Assembly (NCBI RefSeq): GCF_017603965.1
Contig: NZ_CP071955.1
Location: 3,038,001-3,102,000 of the forward strand
Source: Xanthomonas fragariae
GTDB taxonomy: Bacteria; Pseudomonadota; Gammaproteobacteria; Xanthomonadales; Xanthomonadaceae
Reading direction: 5' to 3'
Length of the DNA: 64,000 bases
Made by a program: the position numbers and the translations under genes. Below the pieces are notes generated by a model that did no database searches, was not told the origin of the DNA, and was given only the letters and a program-made list of their open reading frames with translations. Below, one piece after another: positions 45,995 to 56,633 of this stretch. Numbering within the stretch: position 1 is the stretch's first letter; every line of letters begins with the position of its first letter.

Positions 45995-48303
45995 ACGCAC
46001 GCAGCACCCATCTGCCCAATAGCGATGTATCCGATAGCGGACTGACGCCACCGGTGGCCGACCAAGGCACCGGCTATCGCCCCACCGGTACCGGCGTCAC
46101 CCGCATCGACGGGCGTGCAAAAGTCACCGGTCAGGCGCGTTATGCCGCCGAATGGCCAGCGCCGAATCTGGCCTATGGCGTGGTGGTCAACAGCAGCATC
46201 GCCAAAGGCGAGATCGTTGCGTTCGAGCTGACCGCTGCACGCGCGGTGCCCGGCGTGCTGGAGATCATCACCCACGAAAACCGCCCGCACATGCGCGGCA
46301 TGGATCTGTTCTACAAGGACATGACCGCACCGGCCGGCTCGCCGTTCCGCCCCTTGTACGACAACAAGATCCTCTACAGCGGTCAGCCGATTGCGCTGGT
46401 GGTTGCCGACACCTTTGAAGCCGCGCGCCACGCCGCGCATCTGGTGGAGTTGGAGCTGTTACAGGATCCGCACGACACCAACCTGATGATCAATCTGGAC
46501 CGTGCGCACAAGCCCAAGCCATTGAAGGCGGGTTTTTCGCCACCGCCCAAGGACAAGGGCGATCCGCAGACCGCTTTCGACAATGCCGCCTGCCAGATCC
46601 AGGCCGATTACTACAGCGGTGTGGAGCACCACAACCCGATGGAGTTGTTCGCCTCCACCGTGATCCGCGATGCCGATGGTCGCTTCACCATTTACGACAA
46701 GACCCAGGGCTCGCAGAACAGCCGTTGGTATGTGTCGCATGTGTTCGGCCTGAGCAAGCGCAAGGTCACCGTGCGTAACCCGTATGTGGGCGGTGCGTTC
46801 GGCTCGGGGCTGCGCCCGCAGTATCAATTGCCGCTGGCGGTGATGGCCTCGATCCTGCTGGACCGCTCGGTGCGCGTGGTGCTCACGCGGCAACAGATGT
46901 TCACCTTCGGCCATCGCCCGGAGACGGTGCAGCGGCTCAAGCTCGGCGCCGATCGCGACGGCAGCTTGCGTGCGATCTGGCATGAAGCCATCGCCGAAAC
47001 CTCGCGGATCGAAGATTACGTCGAGGTGGTGGTCAACTGGAGCGGGCAACTGTACGCCTGCGACAACGTGCATCTGGGCTACACGCTGGTCAGCCTGGAT
47101 CAGTTCAGCCCCATGGACATGCGTGCACCTGGCGCTGCACACGGCGTGCACGCGCTGGAAGTGGCGATGGACGAGTTGTCTTACGCGATCGGCATCGATC
47201 CGCTGGCGCTACGTTTGAAAAACTATGCACAGGTCAATCCGGCCGACGACAAGCCGTACTCCACCAAGGCGCTGCGCGCGTGTTACCAGCAAGGGGCCGA
47301 GCGCTTCGGTTGGGCACAACGCCCGCTGCAACCACGCGCGCGTAAAGAAGGCAACGAGTGGGTGGGCTGGGGCATGGCCACCGGGCAATGGGATGCGATG
47401 CAGATGTTCGCGCGTGCACACGCGGTGCTGCACGCCGATGGACGCCTGGTGGTGAGCAGTGCCGCCAGCGATATCGGCACCGGCACTTACACGGTGATGG
47501 CGATGATCGCAGCTGAAGCGTTGGGCCTGCCGCTGGAGCGGGTGACCTTTCAGCTTGGCGATTCAACGCTGCCGGTTGCGCCGATCGAGGGCGGCTCCTC
47601 GCATGTCACCACGGTCGGCTCTGCTGTGGATGGTGCGTGCGGCAAGTTGCGTGCGCGCCTGCTGCGGCTGGCTCAGGCACTGCCCGATTCGCGCTTTGCC
47701 AAAACCAAGCTGGACGAGGTGGTCTTTGCCAATGGCACGCTTGCGTTGCGTACCGATGCCAGCAGCGCCATCGCATTTCCACAGGTATTACGTGCGGCCG
47801 GGCTGACGCAGATCGAAGATAAGTTCCTGCTGCTGCCCAACGTGCTCAAACAGCGCAAGTACACCCGTGCCACGCACGGCGCCGTGTTTGTGGAAGTACG
47901 CGTGGACGAAGAACTGGGCACCGTGCGGGTGATGCGTGTGGTCAGCGCGATTGCAGCCGGACGCATCCTCAACCCGATCACTGCGCGCAGCCAGATCGTC
48001 GGCGGCGTGGTATGGGGCATCGGCCAGGCATTGCACGAGCACACCCAGTCCGATCACCGCTTCGGCCGCTTCATGAATCACGATCTGGCGCTCTATCACG
48101 TCTGTGCCAACGCCGACATCCACGACATCGACGTGATCTTTGCCGATGAGGACGATCGCGTGGTCAGCAGCCTGGGCGCAAAAGGTGTGGGCGAGATTGG
48201 CTTGGTGGGTGTCTCGGCGGCGATCTGCAACGCCATCTTCCACGCCACCGGCAAGCGTATTCGCAGCACACCGATGACGCCGGACAAGGTGATGGCGGAT
48301 TGA
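45991..48303 (+). CDS. paoC: Aldehyde oxidoreductase molybdenum subunit (PaoC-like)
   Basis: 770 aa from MNARSTHLPNSDVSDSGL. Xanthine-oxidase-type Moco subunit: GVTRIDGRAKVTGQARYAAEW, NPYVGGAFGSGLRPQYQLPLA, DMRAPGAAHG, and the C-terminal GAKGVGEIGLVGVSAAICNA with the catalytic Glu. Oxidises aldehydes. It needs MCD-type Moco. The usual maturation chaperone (paoD/xdhC) is not next to it; the neighbour is an SDR. Confidence 0.93.
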   Translation: MNARSTHLPNSDVSDSGLTPPVADQGTGYRPTGTGVTRIDGRAKVTGQARYAAEWPAPNLAYGVVVNSSIAKGEIVAFELTAARAVPGVLEIITHENRPHMRGMDLFYKDMTAPAGSPFRPLYDNKILYSGQPIALVVADTFEAARHAAHLVELELLQDPHDTNLMINLDRAHKPKPLKAGFSPPPKDKGDPQTAFDNAACQIQADYYSGVEHHNPMELFASTVIRDADGRFTIYDKTQGSQNSRWYVSHVFGLSKRKVTVRNPYVGGAFGSGLRPQYQLPLAVMASILLDRSVRVVLTRQQMFTFGHRPETVQRLKLGADRDGSLRAIWHEAIAETSRIEDYVEVVVNWSGQLYACDNVHLGYTLVSLDQFSPMDMRAPGAAHGVHALEVAMDELSYAIGIDPLALRLKNYAQVNPADDKPYSTKALRACYQQGAERFGWAQRPLQPRARKEGNEWVGWGMATGQWDAMQMFARAHAVLHADGRLVVSSAASDIGTGTYTVMAMIAAEALGLPLERVTFQLGDSTLPVAPIEGGSSHVTTVGSAVDGACGKLRARLLRLAQALPDSRFAKTKLDEVVFANGTLALRTDASSAIAFPQVLRAAGLTQIEDKFLLLPNVLKQRKYTRATHGAVFVEVRVDEELGTVRVMRVVSAIAAGRILNPITARSQIVGGVVWGIGQALHEHTQSDHRFGRFMNHDLALYHVCANADIHDIDVIFADEDDRVVSSLGAKGVGEIGLVGVSAAICNAIFHATGKRIRSTPMTPDKVMAD

Positions 48304-48561
48304 TCGATCGACGGCGTCGTAGGTGCGGAGTCTGTGCATAGCGCACGACATCGCCGCAGCAAGGGTTAGCAATGGCTCAACGTCTTGTCATGTCGAGCCC
48401 GTTTTGTTTCACACGGGCGGCACTGGTCGGTCACGTATCGCTAGCGGCACACGCGCTCAGATGGGAATGCCGTGTGCTGGAAGCGCCACGTTGCCTCTGC
48501 CGTCTCCAGGCAGGTGATGTGGCTCTGCAGCAGTGGCACCTGTCCCCCGCATGGAGCTGAT

Positions 48562-49590
48562 ATGAGCGAGCACGATCCCACCCACTCTCCGGCCCGCCGC
48601 CGTGCCATCGGTGCGCTCGGCACCGGTCTGGCCGCTGGCGGCAGTGCGATGCTGGCGACCACTGCGGCAGCGCAAACGCAGGCCAGCGCAGGCGGTGCAA
48701 CACGACCGGCAATCCAGGACCCGCGCACACAGTATCCACAGCCACCGTTCAATACACCGCAGCAACAGTGGCCGGGCCTTGCATCCAAGATGGTGCCCAG
48801 GCCGGACCACGGCGAAAACAGTTATGTCGGCTCGGGCCGGCTGAGCGGGCGCAAAGCGTTAATTACTGGCGGCGATTCCGGCATCGGCCGCGCCGCGGCG
48901 ATCGCGTTCGCGCGCGAAGGTGCGGACGTGGCAATCAACTATCTGCCGCAAGAAGAATCCGACGCGCGCGATGTCATCGCCTTGATCCAGGCCGCAGGCC
49001 GCAAAGCAGTGGCCATTCCCGGCGATCTGCGCAGTGGCGCATTCTGCAAGCAACTGGTGGACAAGGCCGCGCAGCAGCTCGGCGGACTCGATATTCTGGT
49101 CAACAACGCCGCACGGCAGACCACGCAAAAATCCATTCTGGAGATCGACGATCAACAGTTCGACGACACGCTCAAGACCAATCTGTATGCCTTGTTCTGG
49201 GTGACGCGCGCGGCGGTGCCGCATCTCAAACCCGGCGCGACGATTATCAGCACCAGCTCGATCGTGGCCGACGATCCACCCGCAACCTTGCTGGATTACG
49301 GCATCACCAAAGGCGGCATCGTTACCTTTACCAAGTGCCTGGCAAAGCAACTTGCGTCTAAAGGCATTCGCGTCAACGCGGTCGCCCCCGGCCCGTATTG
49401 GACGCCCTTGCAGCCCAGCGGTGGCCAATTCCCAGAGGCGCTCAAGACCTTCGGCGGCGACAGCCCGACCGGGCGCCCCGGGCAACCGGCAGAGATCGCG
49501 CCGATCTATGTGTTGCTGGCCTCGCAGGAATCCAGCTTCACCACTGGCAGCATCTTCAGCAGCGTCGGTGGGCGCGGCAACGTGGGCTGA
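48562..49590 (+). CDS. SDR-family oxidoreductase with Tat-like leader
   Basis: 342 aa. Residues 11-40 (ARRRAIGALGTGLAAGGSAM … AAAQTQA) look like a twin-arginine signal. The SDR core has the NAD(P) motif TGGDSGIGRAA, NNAA, and catalytic S/Y-x3-K (STSSIVAD … LDYGITKGG). It resembles the YhdF/YghA-type general-stress SDRs, which also carry an N-terminal extension. Directly follows paoC. Substrate unknown. Confidence 0.88.
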   Translation: MSEHDPTHSPARRRAIGALGTGLAAGGSAMLATTAAAQTQASAGGATRPAIQDPRTQYPQPPFNTPQQQWPGLASKMVPRPDHGENSYVGSGRLSGRKALITGGDSGIGRAAAIAFAREGADVAINYLPQEESDARDVIALIQAAGRKAVAIPGDLRSGAFCKQLVDKAAQQLGGLDILVNNAARQTTQKSILEIDDQQFDDTLKTNLYALFWVTRAAVPHLKPGATIISTSSIVADDPPATLLDYGITKGGIVTFTKCLAKQLASKGIRVNAVAPGPYWTPLQPSGGQFPEALKTFGGDSPTGRPGQPAEIAPIYVLLASQESSFTTGSIFSSVGGRGNVG

Positions 49591-49927
49591 TCGCTACATG
49601 CATCGCCACAGTTGCTATGGATGCGTACCACGGCAACTGCGCGCAGTGTCATCGGCGACGCGCCGTCTTTTCCTGCTGGCTGCGTCGCCATCTGCCTGCA
49701 CCGTGGCCAAGGCCATGGTGATCAGCACGGCAATCGAACGGCGCAATATAACTTCGTTATCGGCCGATGCTTTCGGACCGGTGGCCGCAGACCACGACAA
49801 GAGGTGAGTCTCGATAGCGGAGCATGCCTTCCAAAAAGCGAAAGCGACCTGTTTCCCTGTTCGCTCATCCTGTAGCGTGCAAGCATCGCCGCCGAAGAAC
49901 CCGTCGCATTTCGCTGCCGGCAACGTC
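49591..49927. other. Intergenic, nothing recognised
   Basis: 337 bp between the convergent SDR and effector genes. I see no gene, RNA or strong terminator. Confidence 0.4.
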
Positions 49928-52900
49928 TTAACGAGGGGCATCGTCATCAGGCAATTCCTTCAGCATGGCGATCATTGCGGTACGTGCCTTGGCACCCAGA
50001 TCACGCGCATGCGTCACCACCCGTAGCGCGGCACGTGTCTGCTCGTCGATGGTGCGCAACGCATCGAAGTCTTCGGCCAGCCGGGCGCACAGACTGTCTT
50101 TCAACGACACAAGCGCTGCGATGCGATCACCGGTCCCCGCCATCTGCTGCCGGGCCTTCTTGACCTGCATATCCGCATCGTCACCTGCCTTGGTCGCCTG
50201 TGCCTTGCCCACCACATCGATGACCGTTGGAGCGTCTGTCCCCTCACCGCGCCTTTCCAATACCTGCAGCGCTTCGCGCTGGCCCTTTGCAAGGTGTTCG
50301 GCATCTTCAACAGCCTTGCGCTCCACGTCGGACGCCTCACGCAGGGTTTCAAGGCGCGGCAGCAAGTCGTCCAACCTGTCGTCCACATCCCGGAGCTCTT
50401 CATCCTGCACCTCATAAACCTCTGCGGTCCGACGCAACAGATAGTCGACCGCAGACACCAGTGTGGAATCGCTCTCAGCAGCACGCTGTAAAAATTCGAA
50501 CGCATGTTGAGCTGACGTAATGTCCCTTTCGGCGCGGTTGGCATCAAGGTGGGTGTGGAAGTCATCGTATGCCTTGGCGAGCGCGTCGGTTGCCCGATCC
50601 ACTGCGTCGCGATCGGCCTGCAGCGAGGGAAGCCTCTGACGCAGGCTCCTTGCTGTGACAGCCGCCTCGGCCACGCCATCGTCTGCCGGTGCGAGCCTGG
50701 CCAGAAGTCGCTCGATGCGTTCGCCCACCGTCGCCTGTGCAACGCTCACTGTCTCCACCAAGGCGTCGCACGCCCTGTGCTGTGCTTCGGTGCGCTGGGT
50801 CTGCTCCTCGAACCGTGTCAGCTCGCGCGCCAAGGTTCGCAGGTGCGGGCCAACCGACAATGCGCTCCTCTGGAGATGGCGTTCGAATTCGAGGTCGCGT
50901 GCTTCCCTCAGCCCGGGCCGTTCACCGCGCGGAGAGGTCTGACCGGATAGCGGGACATGCGCCCGCTGACGTTGCCCAAGCGCTTGCACGCCAACCTGCT
51001 GCAAGGGGTCCAGTGACTGACGCAGTGCACGTACTCCTGCCTCAAGCACTTCAGCGCCCTCGATCCGGTCGTACAGCCCATAACGGAACTGGATTTCCGC
51101 CTCGAACAACTGGTGCGACGCCACTGCCGTGGTCGCCACATTCAGCAGGGGCAAGCCGACGCGGGTGGTCACCGGGTTTTCGTCGGTGTTGTGCACGGCG
51201 ATAGCCGCCAAACGGTAGAGATCCGGCGATTGCTGTGCGGCCACGAGCACATCGCGCCACGCCATTGAACCTGCGGGCGCCGGCAATCCCATTGCGGCTG
51301 CCGCCTGCGCGTGCTGTTTGGCCTCCAGCGCGTCGTTGATCGAAATCCTTGCCTGGGGCCGCATCTCGAACACGAAGCGGACCTGATTCACGTTGGGAAC
51401 ATTCTTGAATCGCCTCAACACCTCGCCCAGCCCGGGAATCTTGCGACGCATCTCGGCAACGTCGCGCATCTTCTGGCCCAGCGCGTAATGGCCAATGGCA
51501 TGGCTGACCACCGCGTCGAGCGATTCGCGCCCGAACATGTTGATCTCCACGCGTGCGCCAGGAATGACGCGCGCGCGATGCTGGATGGCAGCGGCGTCCT
51601 CTTGCCGCAACTGGTGGAGCATGTCGACGATGGCAGCGCGCTCAGACCTCGAGCCGCCTTTCCACAGCGATGACTCCTCGGCGAGGGTGGCCTGTTCAGC
51701 GCGCGCCAGTTGTTGCGCCAGGGCCGGACCCTCCAGCGCGGCGCCAGCTTCGATTGCACGCGCTTGTACACCCTGGATACGTTCGATTGCTTTCAGCAAT
51801 ACGGCCCGTCGCTCGCCTAGCGTGGCCGGATAATCCATTCCGCCCAGTTCTGCCATGCTTTCCGGAAAGATCTCTTCAAGCCGCTTACGCATCGCGTCCC
51901 ATGCCTGCGGCGTCACCGGCTGGGCGGCCTGCATATCCAGCGTGCGCTTGTAGCTGGCGGTCCCCAACAAGGGACCGGTGCGCGTGTCGTCCAATGCTGC
52001 GTCGGTCGGCAGCTGCACGTCGCTGGAGGCCACACGCACACCGGCCAACTGCAGATGACCGGCACTGGTGGCTGCATTGACCAGCCGTGCGAAATTGCGG
52101 CCCAGCACCGAGGTCAATGCACCCGCCATATGCATGCCGCCACTGACCTCGGCAGTGATGCCAACGCGGCCCTGGAATTCAAGCCCGATGATGTCTCGCC
52201 ACGCATGGTCCAGATGCAGTTCCATCTGGCTCCATTGCACACCTGCCTGCGCGGTAATATTGAACGGCATGGCAGCGGCGACTGTGCTGCGCAGCTTGCC
52301 TCTGGCACCTGTGCCTGGCGCGGTCGGCTGCCTTGAACCGTAGGACAACTGCAGCGTATGCGGAGGTACGACCAGGCTGGCGTTGAGCGATGCATTGGCA
52401 TGGGTTTCGAACATATCCAAGCCGATCGCTCCCTCGTCCACGCCTGCGCGCAACAGCTTGGTGGTGTCGGTATCGTGTCGATCGAACAACAGTCTTGCAA
52501 ACTCGGGAATGGTCGACGGCGAGAGGATGACCGCTGCACCCACACCGTGTTGATAGGTTCCGCCCATGCTGAAATGCGCAACCCCGCCCCACGATGCCGA
52601 CAAGGTCCGTGTAGGGTCCTCCACATCTCCGTCGTTTGCCGGGCCGGGCTTCAGATCGATGCGCATGCCTGCCGCCCCGAACGCGGTTGCTTTTGCATGC
52701 CGGACAAAGAAGGCAACCAGTCCCGCATCACCCTCTTTCCCGTCACCGATGCGTTCGACGCCCAGCGCGTGGATGGCCTCGCCGCCCACGCCCAAGGTGA
52801 CCGGATTGAAATTCATCCATTGCGTAAAACCGAGCGCTCCGCGCAGTTCGGCAGAGCGCGCTCTGTTTGAGAAGAAGGTACTGCGATTGAACAGATCCTG

Positions 52901-55900
52901 CAGCACATCGACCATGCGTGCAGCCATTTCGTCCGGTGCCGCTCCTGGCGACAGGCCTAGGCTCTTGAGCAATTGCAGCTGACGCGCGCTCCCCGGCGTG
53001 GTGACTTCTTTCCGGAAGGTAGCCACTACATCGTCGAAGGCCTCCAGTTCCCGCCAGGACGATAGACCCAGCTTCGCAAGTGCTCGCAGCCCGGATTGCC
53101 GCTGTCTTGCGTCGGCCGCCTCCAACGCCTGTGCATCATCGACTCCCAACAGCGCGTTGTACTCCATCAGACCTGCAAGCAGGCATGCGCTACGCAGGGA
53201 ATGCGCGTCACTTGGCGCATCGGCGGCTCGGCTATTTCGGATCGGCAACACGACCCCGGCGGCTTTGAGCCGATGACTGACTTCGCGCAATTCGGTCAGC
53301 TGTGCATGCTCGGTGTCAGTCAACGCCTCCGGATGCAGCGACGCACCGCCTGCCAGCGCAGCAATGCAGCGATCCAATTGCGGCAACATGTCATCGCTGT
53401 TCTGCAGCGTCGTGCGCATCACAACCGAACGCGCCTGCCGCCACAACTCGGCGGCGCGATAACTTGCAGTCGAACTCGCGCGCTGGCTGGAGGCACCATC
53501 TGCCATGGAGAAATCCGCAGCCAGTACCCCTTCACGAAATCCGATCTTGCGCAGATCACGCAGCAAGCCAGCCAACGTTGTTTCACGCAGCGTCGTCAGA
53601 CGTTCATGCTGGCTCTGCGCCAGCCCGGGCGCAGGCTGGCGCGGACCTGCGGCACCGGCAATGCGCACCTCGGCCAGCACCGGCAAGGTGTCGAACAGCT
53701 CAGGCGTCAGCGACAGTACCTGCTCTGCCTCCTTACGGAAGCGGGCGAGCCGCTGTTGCTGCGCGGTGGGCGCTTGCACCGCGCCGGTTAACCCGGCCAC
53801 GACACGCGCAGTGCCACCGGCAACGTCTGCGAGCATCTGCACGAACGCGGCGCCCTGGGCGCGGCCGCTCTGCGCAAGGACCCGCGCATTCGGGCGCAGA
53901 TTCAGTGGATCGGTGGAGGTGGTACCCAGCAAGGTGGTGCTGATCGCTGCGTCGTGATCTGGTGTACTGAGCCGGCTCGCCTGCTGCCGGTTGATGCCTG
54001 CATTGGTACCCGACTGGGTGCCCGAAACGGCCACTTCATCAAGTGAGGGATGCGCAGCCACGCGTGCAGGCAAGCGGGCGCCATCGGCAGCCGTCATCGA
54101 TGGAAGCACCGCGTGCCAATGCGCGCCAAGCCGCAACTGCAGCTGTCCGGTACGCGTGGTCCGCAGTGCACTCGGAGATGGCAGCGTCTTCGGCAGCGTG
54201 ACCGGAAAGGCCTCCCACTGGTCGTGGTCTGAAAGACGGTGCAATTGTGCGGGTCCGTCGCTGGGTTGGCTCAAGGCGTACAGGGCATCATCCAACCCGA
54301 CCGCGATCCCCAGGGGGCCTTCCAGCGCGGGCACGTCCCTGCTGTTTCGGTCCGCATCGACCTTGGCCAACCGCCCCGAGGCGGTCATCACCACGGCACT
54401 GCGGTCTGCATGCACGGCCGCCTGGACAATGTCTTCATCGAAGCGGGCGATCGGCATACAACACACATCCACCACGTTCGGCACGACGGCGAGCGGCCCA
54501 CCCGAGGGTGTGCTGGGCACCGCATCGGTCGCCAGCCAGGTCGTGCGGCCTGAAAGCTTGATCTCGACCAATTGGGGCGGTGCGGCCAGCAGCGCAAACA
54601 CCGGACGACTATCGACAAAACCGCGCGGACCGGTATGCAGGCAGACAACGCCGGTCAGCGGCGCGCCACCGGGAAGCATCGGCCGCTCCCATGGCTGGTT
54701 CGGAGCAGGCGAGTAATGCAGTACTCCGTCCAGATGTCCCAGTTGCGCATGACCATCGAGCACCACCCGCGACTGCATCGCCTCATCGGCAGGCATCTGT
54801 AGCCCCTCGCTGCGCATGAGCAACAACGGACGATCAAGCATGAACGCCGGCTGGAATTGCGCCTGCCCTGCAGGCCGCTGCAGCGAGATACGGTGGCCGT
54901 CGCTGTCTTCCAGCAGAAGATGCACGCTGTGATCGGTCGCCAGCCCCATGGAGGTAACTGCCCAGCCATGGTCGCTGCCCATCCGGCCGGGCAGCGTCAA
55001 TCGCCGCGCGACAATCGGCCCGCTCCCACGCATGTCGGCTTCATACACACGTCCCTTGTCATCAAGCACCAAGGCAGCACCGGCATCGGGATACGCCAGC
55101 GGCAACACATCCACAGGCACAGCAGGCGTCGACTCAAGGGCCGGGCCGCCGGGTACTGGACGCACCAACTCCACGACCCGGCCGGGCTGATCGCCATCGC
55201 AGCGGTGCAGCACGCCAGCATGGAGCATGCACGGCCTGCTGTCCGCATCGAACCGGAGCACAGCGCCGTCGGGGATGTCGCCCACCGCGATGGGAATCGG
55301 CTCACTGCCGGCACGCCAGCAATGGTTGCCTGCACGGATGTACACACCGCCATCGGCCTGCCGGCCGAGCATGCGTACGTTGGCAACGCCACCACATGCC
55401 GGAGGCAACGGTACGGCTACCCAGCGCCCGGTCGCATCGACACGATGAAGCTGGTTGGCGTGCTGGGTGAAGCACTGCCCGTCGGCAGCCTGCCAAATGC
55501 CAGCCAGCTGGCCGATCGGCGGATCGGCCAGCTGGCTGGCAACCTGCGCGGCCGTCGGCATAGCACCGGCGCGGCGCTCGACTGCAGGGTGCACGGTCAG
55601 ACCTGCGATCAGCAAGCCGGGGGTCGTGGTGAAAAACGCCTCATTCCGTGGCATGCGCGGGTCGTTACGATCCGGCATGTAGCGCAACAGACGTCCGCCA
55701 CCACCCAGATTGGATTCGCTATGAACGGCGGGCCGACGCGCCAGACATTCCGCGATCAAGCGCGTGACATCGCTGTCTGCCGCAGTGGCACCGTCGAGCT
55801 GCACGCGAGCACGCCGCCCACCGCGCGATGGAACGCTCTGCACGCGGACCGCAGCATTGGCGGTCGTACTGGATGCCCTGCGTCCCGGCCGTGCAGGCAA

Positions 55901-56035
55901 GGCGCCCAGACCGTTGTCCGCAGGCGTGGGCGCAGGCGTGCCCTGTGGTGGAGTCGTCGTTGGTGTTGGTGCTGTTTCCAACGTAGGCGTCTGCCGCGAC
56001 TGAATCGACGTTGCAACCGAATGTGGTGTGGTCAT
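49928..56035 (-). CDS. xopAM: AvrE/HopR1-superfamily type III effector (XopAM-like)
   Basis: A 2035-aa protein. The first ~110 residues are Thr/Pro/Ser-rich and disordered, as in type III secretion signals. Residues ~130-650 contain propeller-like repeats (VYIRAGNHCWRAG, AVLRFDADSRPCMLHAGVLHR, VYEADMRGSGP, ALYALSQPS). Two WxxxE motifs are present: WRELE (~991) and WSQME (~1265). The C-terminal ~400 residues are helical coiled coil. This size and order is that of AvrE/DspE/HopR1 effectors, which act in plant cells and promote water-soaking or suppress immunity. No Shine-Dalgarno and no perfect PIP box is seen upstream. No dedicated chaperone gene is adjacent. The exact Xop name is from overall resemblance. 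Confidence 0.75.
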   Translation of the reverse strand: MTTPHSVATSIQSRQTPTLETAPTPTTTPPQGTPAPTPADNGLGALPARPGRRASSTTANAAVRVQSVPSRGGRRARVQLDGATAADSDVTRLIAECLARRPAVHSESNLGGGGRLLRYMPDRNDPRMPRNEAFFTTTPGLLIAGLTVHPAVERRAGAMPTAAQVASQLADPPIGQLAGIWQAADGQCFTQHANQLHRVDATGRWVAVPLPPACGGVANVRMLGRQADGGVYIRAGNHCWRAGSEPIPIAVGDIPDGAVLRFDADSRPCMLHAGVLHRCDGDQPGRVVELVRPVPGGPALESTPAVPVDVLPLAYPDAGAALVLDDKGRVYEADMRGSGPIVARRLTLPGRMGSDHGWAVTSMGLATDHSVHLLLEDSDGHRISLQRPAGQAQFQPAFMLDRPLLLMRSEGLQMPADEAMQSRVVLDGHAQLGHLDGVLHYSPAPNQPWERPMLPGGAPLTGVVCLHTGPRGFVDSRPVFALLAAPPQLVEIKLSGRTTWLATDAVPSTPSGGPLAVVPNVVDVCCMPIARFDEDIVQAAVHADRSAVVMTASGRLAKVDADRNSRDVPALEGPLGIAVGLDDALYALSQPSDGPAQLHRLSDHDQWEAFPVTLPKTLPSPSALRTTRTGQLQLRLGAHWHAVLPSMTAADGARLPARVAAHPSLDEVAVSGTQSGTNAGINRQQASRLSTPDHDAAISTTLLGTTSTDPLNLRPNARVLAQSGRAQGAAFVQMLADVAGGTARVVAGLTGAVQAPTAQQQRLARFRKEAEQVLSLTPELFDTLPVLAEVRIAGAAGPRQPAPGLAQSQHERLTTLRETTLAGLLRDLRKIGFREGVLAADFSMADGASSQRASSTASYRAAELWRQARSVVMRTTLQNSDDMLPQLDRCIAALAGGASLHPEALTDTEHAQLTELREVSHRLKAAGVVLPIRNSRAADAPSDAHSLRSACLLAGLMEYNALLGVDDAQALEAADARQRQSGLRALAKLGLSSWRELEAFDDVVATFRKEVTTPGSARQLQLLKSLGLSPGAAPDEMAARMVDVLQDLFNRSTFFSNRARSAELRGALGFTQWMNFNPVTLGVGGEAIHALGVERIGDGKEGDAGLVAFFVRHAKATAFGAAGMRIDLKPGPANDGDVEDPTRTLSASWGGVAHFSMGGTYQHGVGAAVILSPSTIPEFARLLFDRHDTDTTKLLRAGVDEGAIGLDMFETHANASLNASLVVPPHTLQLSYGSRQPTAPGTGARGKLRSTVAAAMPFNITAQAGVQWSQMELHLDHAWRDIIGLEFQGRVGITAEVSGGMHMAGALTSVLGRNFARLVNAATSAGHLQLAGVRVASSDVQLPTDAALDDTRTGPLLGTASYKRTLDMQAAQPVTPQAWDAMRKRLEEIFPESMAELGGMDYPATLGERRAVLLKAIERIQGVQARAIEAGAALEGPALAQQLARAEQATLAEESSLWKGGSRSERAAIVDMLHQLRQEDAAAIQHRARVIPGARVEINMFGRESLDAVVSHAIGHYALGQKMRDVAEMRRKIPGLGEVLRRFKNVPNVNQVRFVFEMRPQARISINDALEAKQHAQAAAAMGLPAPAGSMAWRDVLVAAQQSPDLYRLAAIAVHNTDENPVTTRVGLPLLNVATTAVASHQLFEAEIQFRYGLYDRIEGAEVLEAGVRALRQSLDPLQQVGVQALGQRQRAHVPLSGQTSPRGERPGLREARDLEFERHLQRSALSVGPHLRTLARELTRFEEQTQRTEAQHRACDALVETVSVAQATVGERIERLLARLAPADDGVAEAAVTARSLRQRLPSLQADRDAVDRATDALAKAYDDFHTHLDANRAERDITSAQHAFEFLQRAAESDSTLVSAVDYLLRRTAEVYEVQDEELRDVDDRLDDLLPRLETLREASDVERKAVEDAEHLAKGQREALQVLERRGEGTDAPTVIDVVGKAQATKAGDDADMQVKKARQQMAGTGDRIAALVSLKDSLCARLAEDFDALRTIDEQTRAALRVVTHARDLGAKARTAMIAMLKELPDDDAPR

Positions 56036-56633
56036 TTAATTAAATAGTCCAAAAATCTGGATGCGAGGCGTCGGCATCTATCGAGGCCGACTTCGCACTC
56101 TATGGAACGCTGACGCGTTGTCCTATCCAGCAGGCGTATGGACGCACGACGCCAGGCAACGCTTGGGTCGGATAGGTGGCTGGAAATTCATTCGAAGCAC
56201 GGCGATGCCGGGGATGCGCAAGGCATCCGACAAATGAGGCAAAGCGATACTTATGTGCCTACAAGGCGCAAGCCCAGAGCACAACCAAGAAGCACGGTAG
56301 ATTCACGCCATCGCATGCAGCTTTTGCACGCGTATTGCTGGTCAAAAGATAAAACACAATCATCAATATCGACCGAGGCCGACACTGTTGCCTTTTTCTC
56401 TATCAAGTGCATGTCCTCTCCCTCCCAGAAGAGATACCGCATCGCTCGAATGCGTAATGCAAGACACCGTAGACACCCAGTTTGGGTGAATCCTAGTTAC
56501 TTTAGTTCGACTATCGTCGCTTCGACTATCGTGGCGCGGAAATGCACATGCGAAGCTATTTCCGATTTAGCGAACCTTCTTGACGTGCAGACATCGCGTT
56601 GTCATACAAATGGGACATCCATCGTTAAACGGA
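56036..56633. other. Intergenic, nothing recognised
   Basis: ~600 bp upstream of the effector. A short direct repeat TTCGACTATCGT (near 56507-56533) is visible. I see no gene with a good RBS. Confidence 0.4.

Noticed and set aside
56500..56540. TTCGACTATCGTCG/TTCGACTATCGTGG as a PIP box
   Set aside because: Spacing between the TTCG elements is too short for TTCGB-N15-TTCGB and the fifth base is A.
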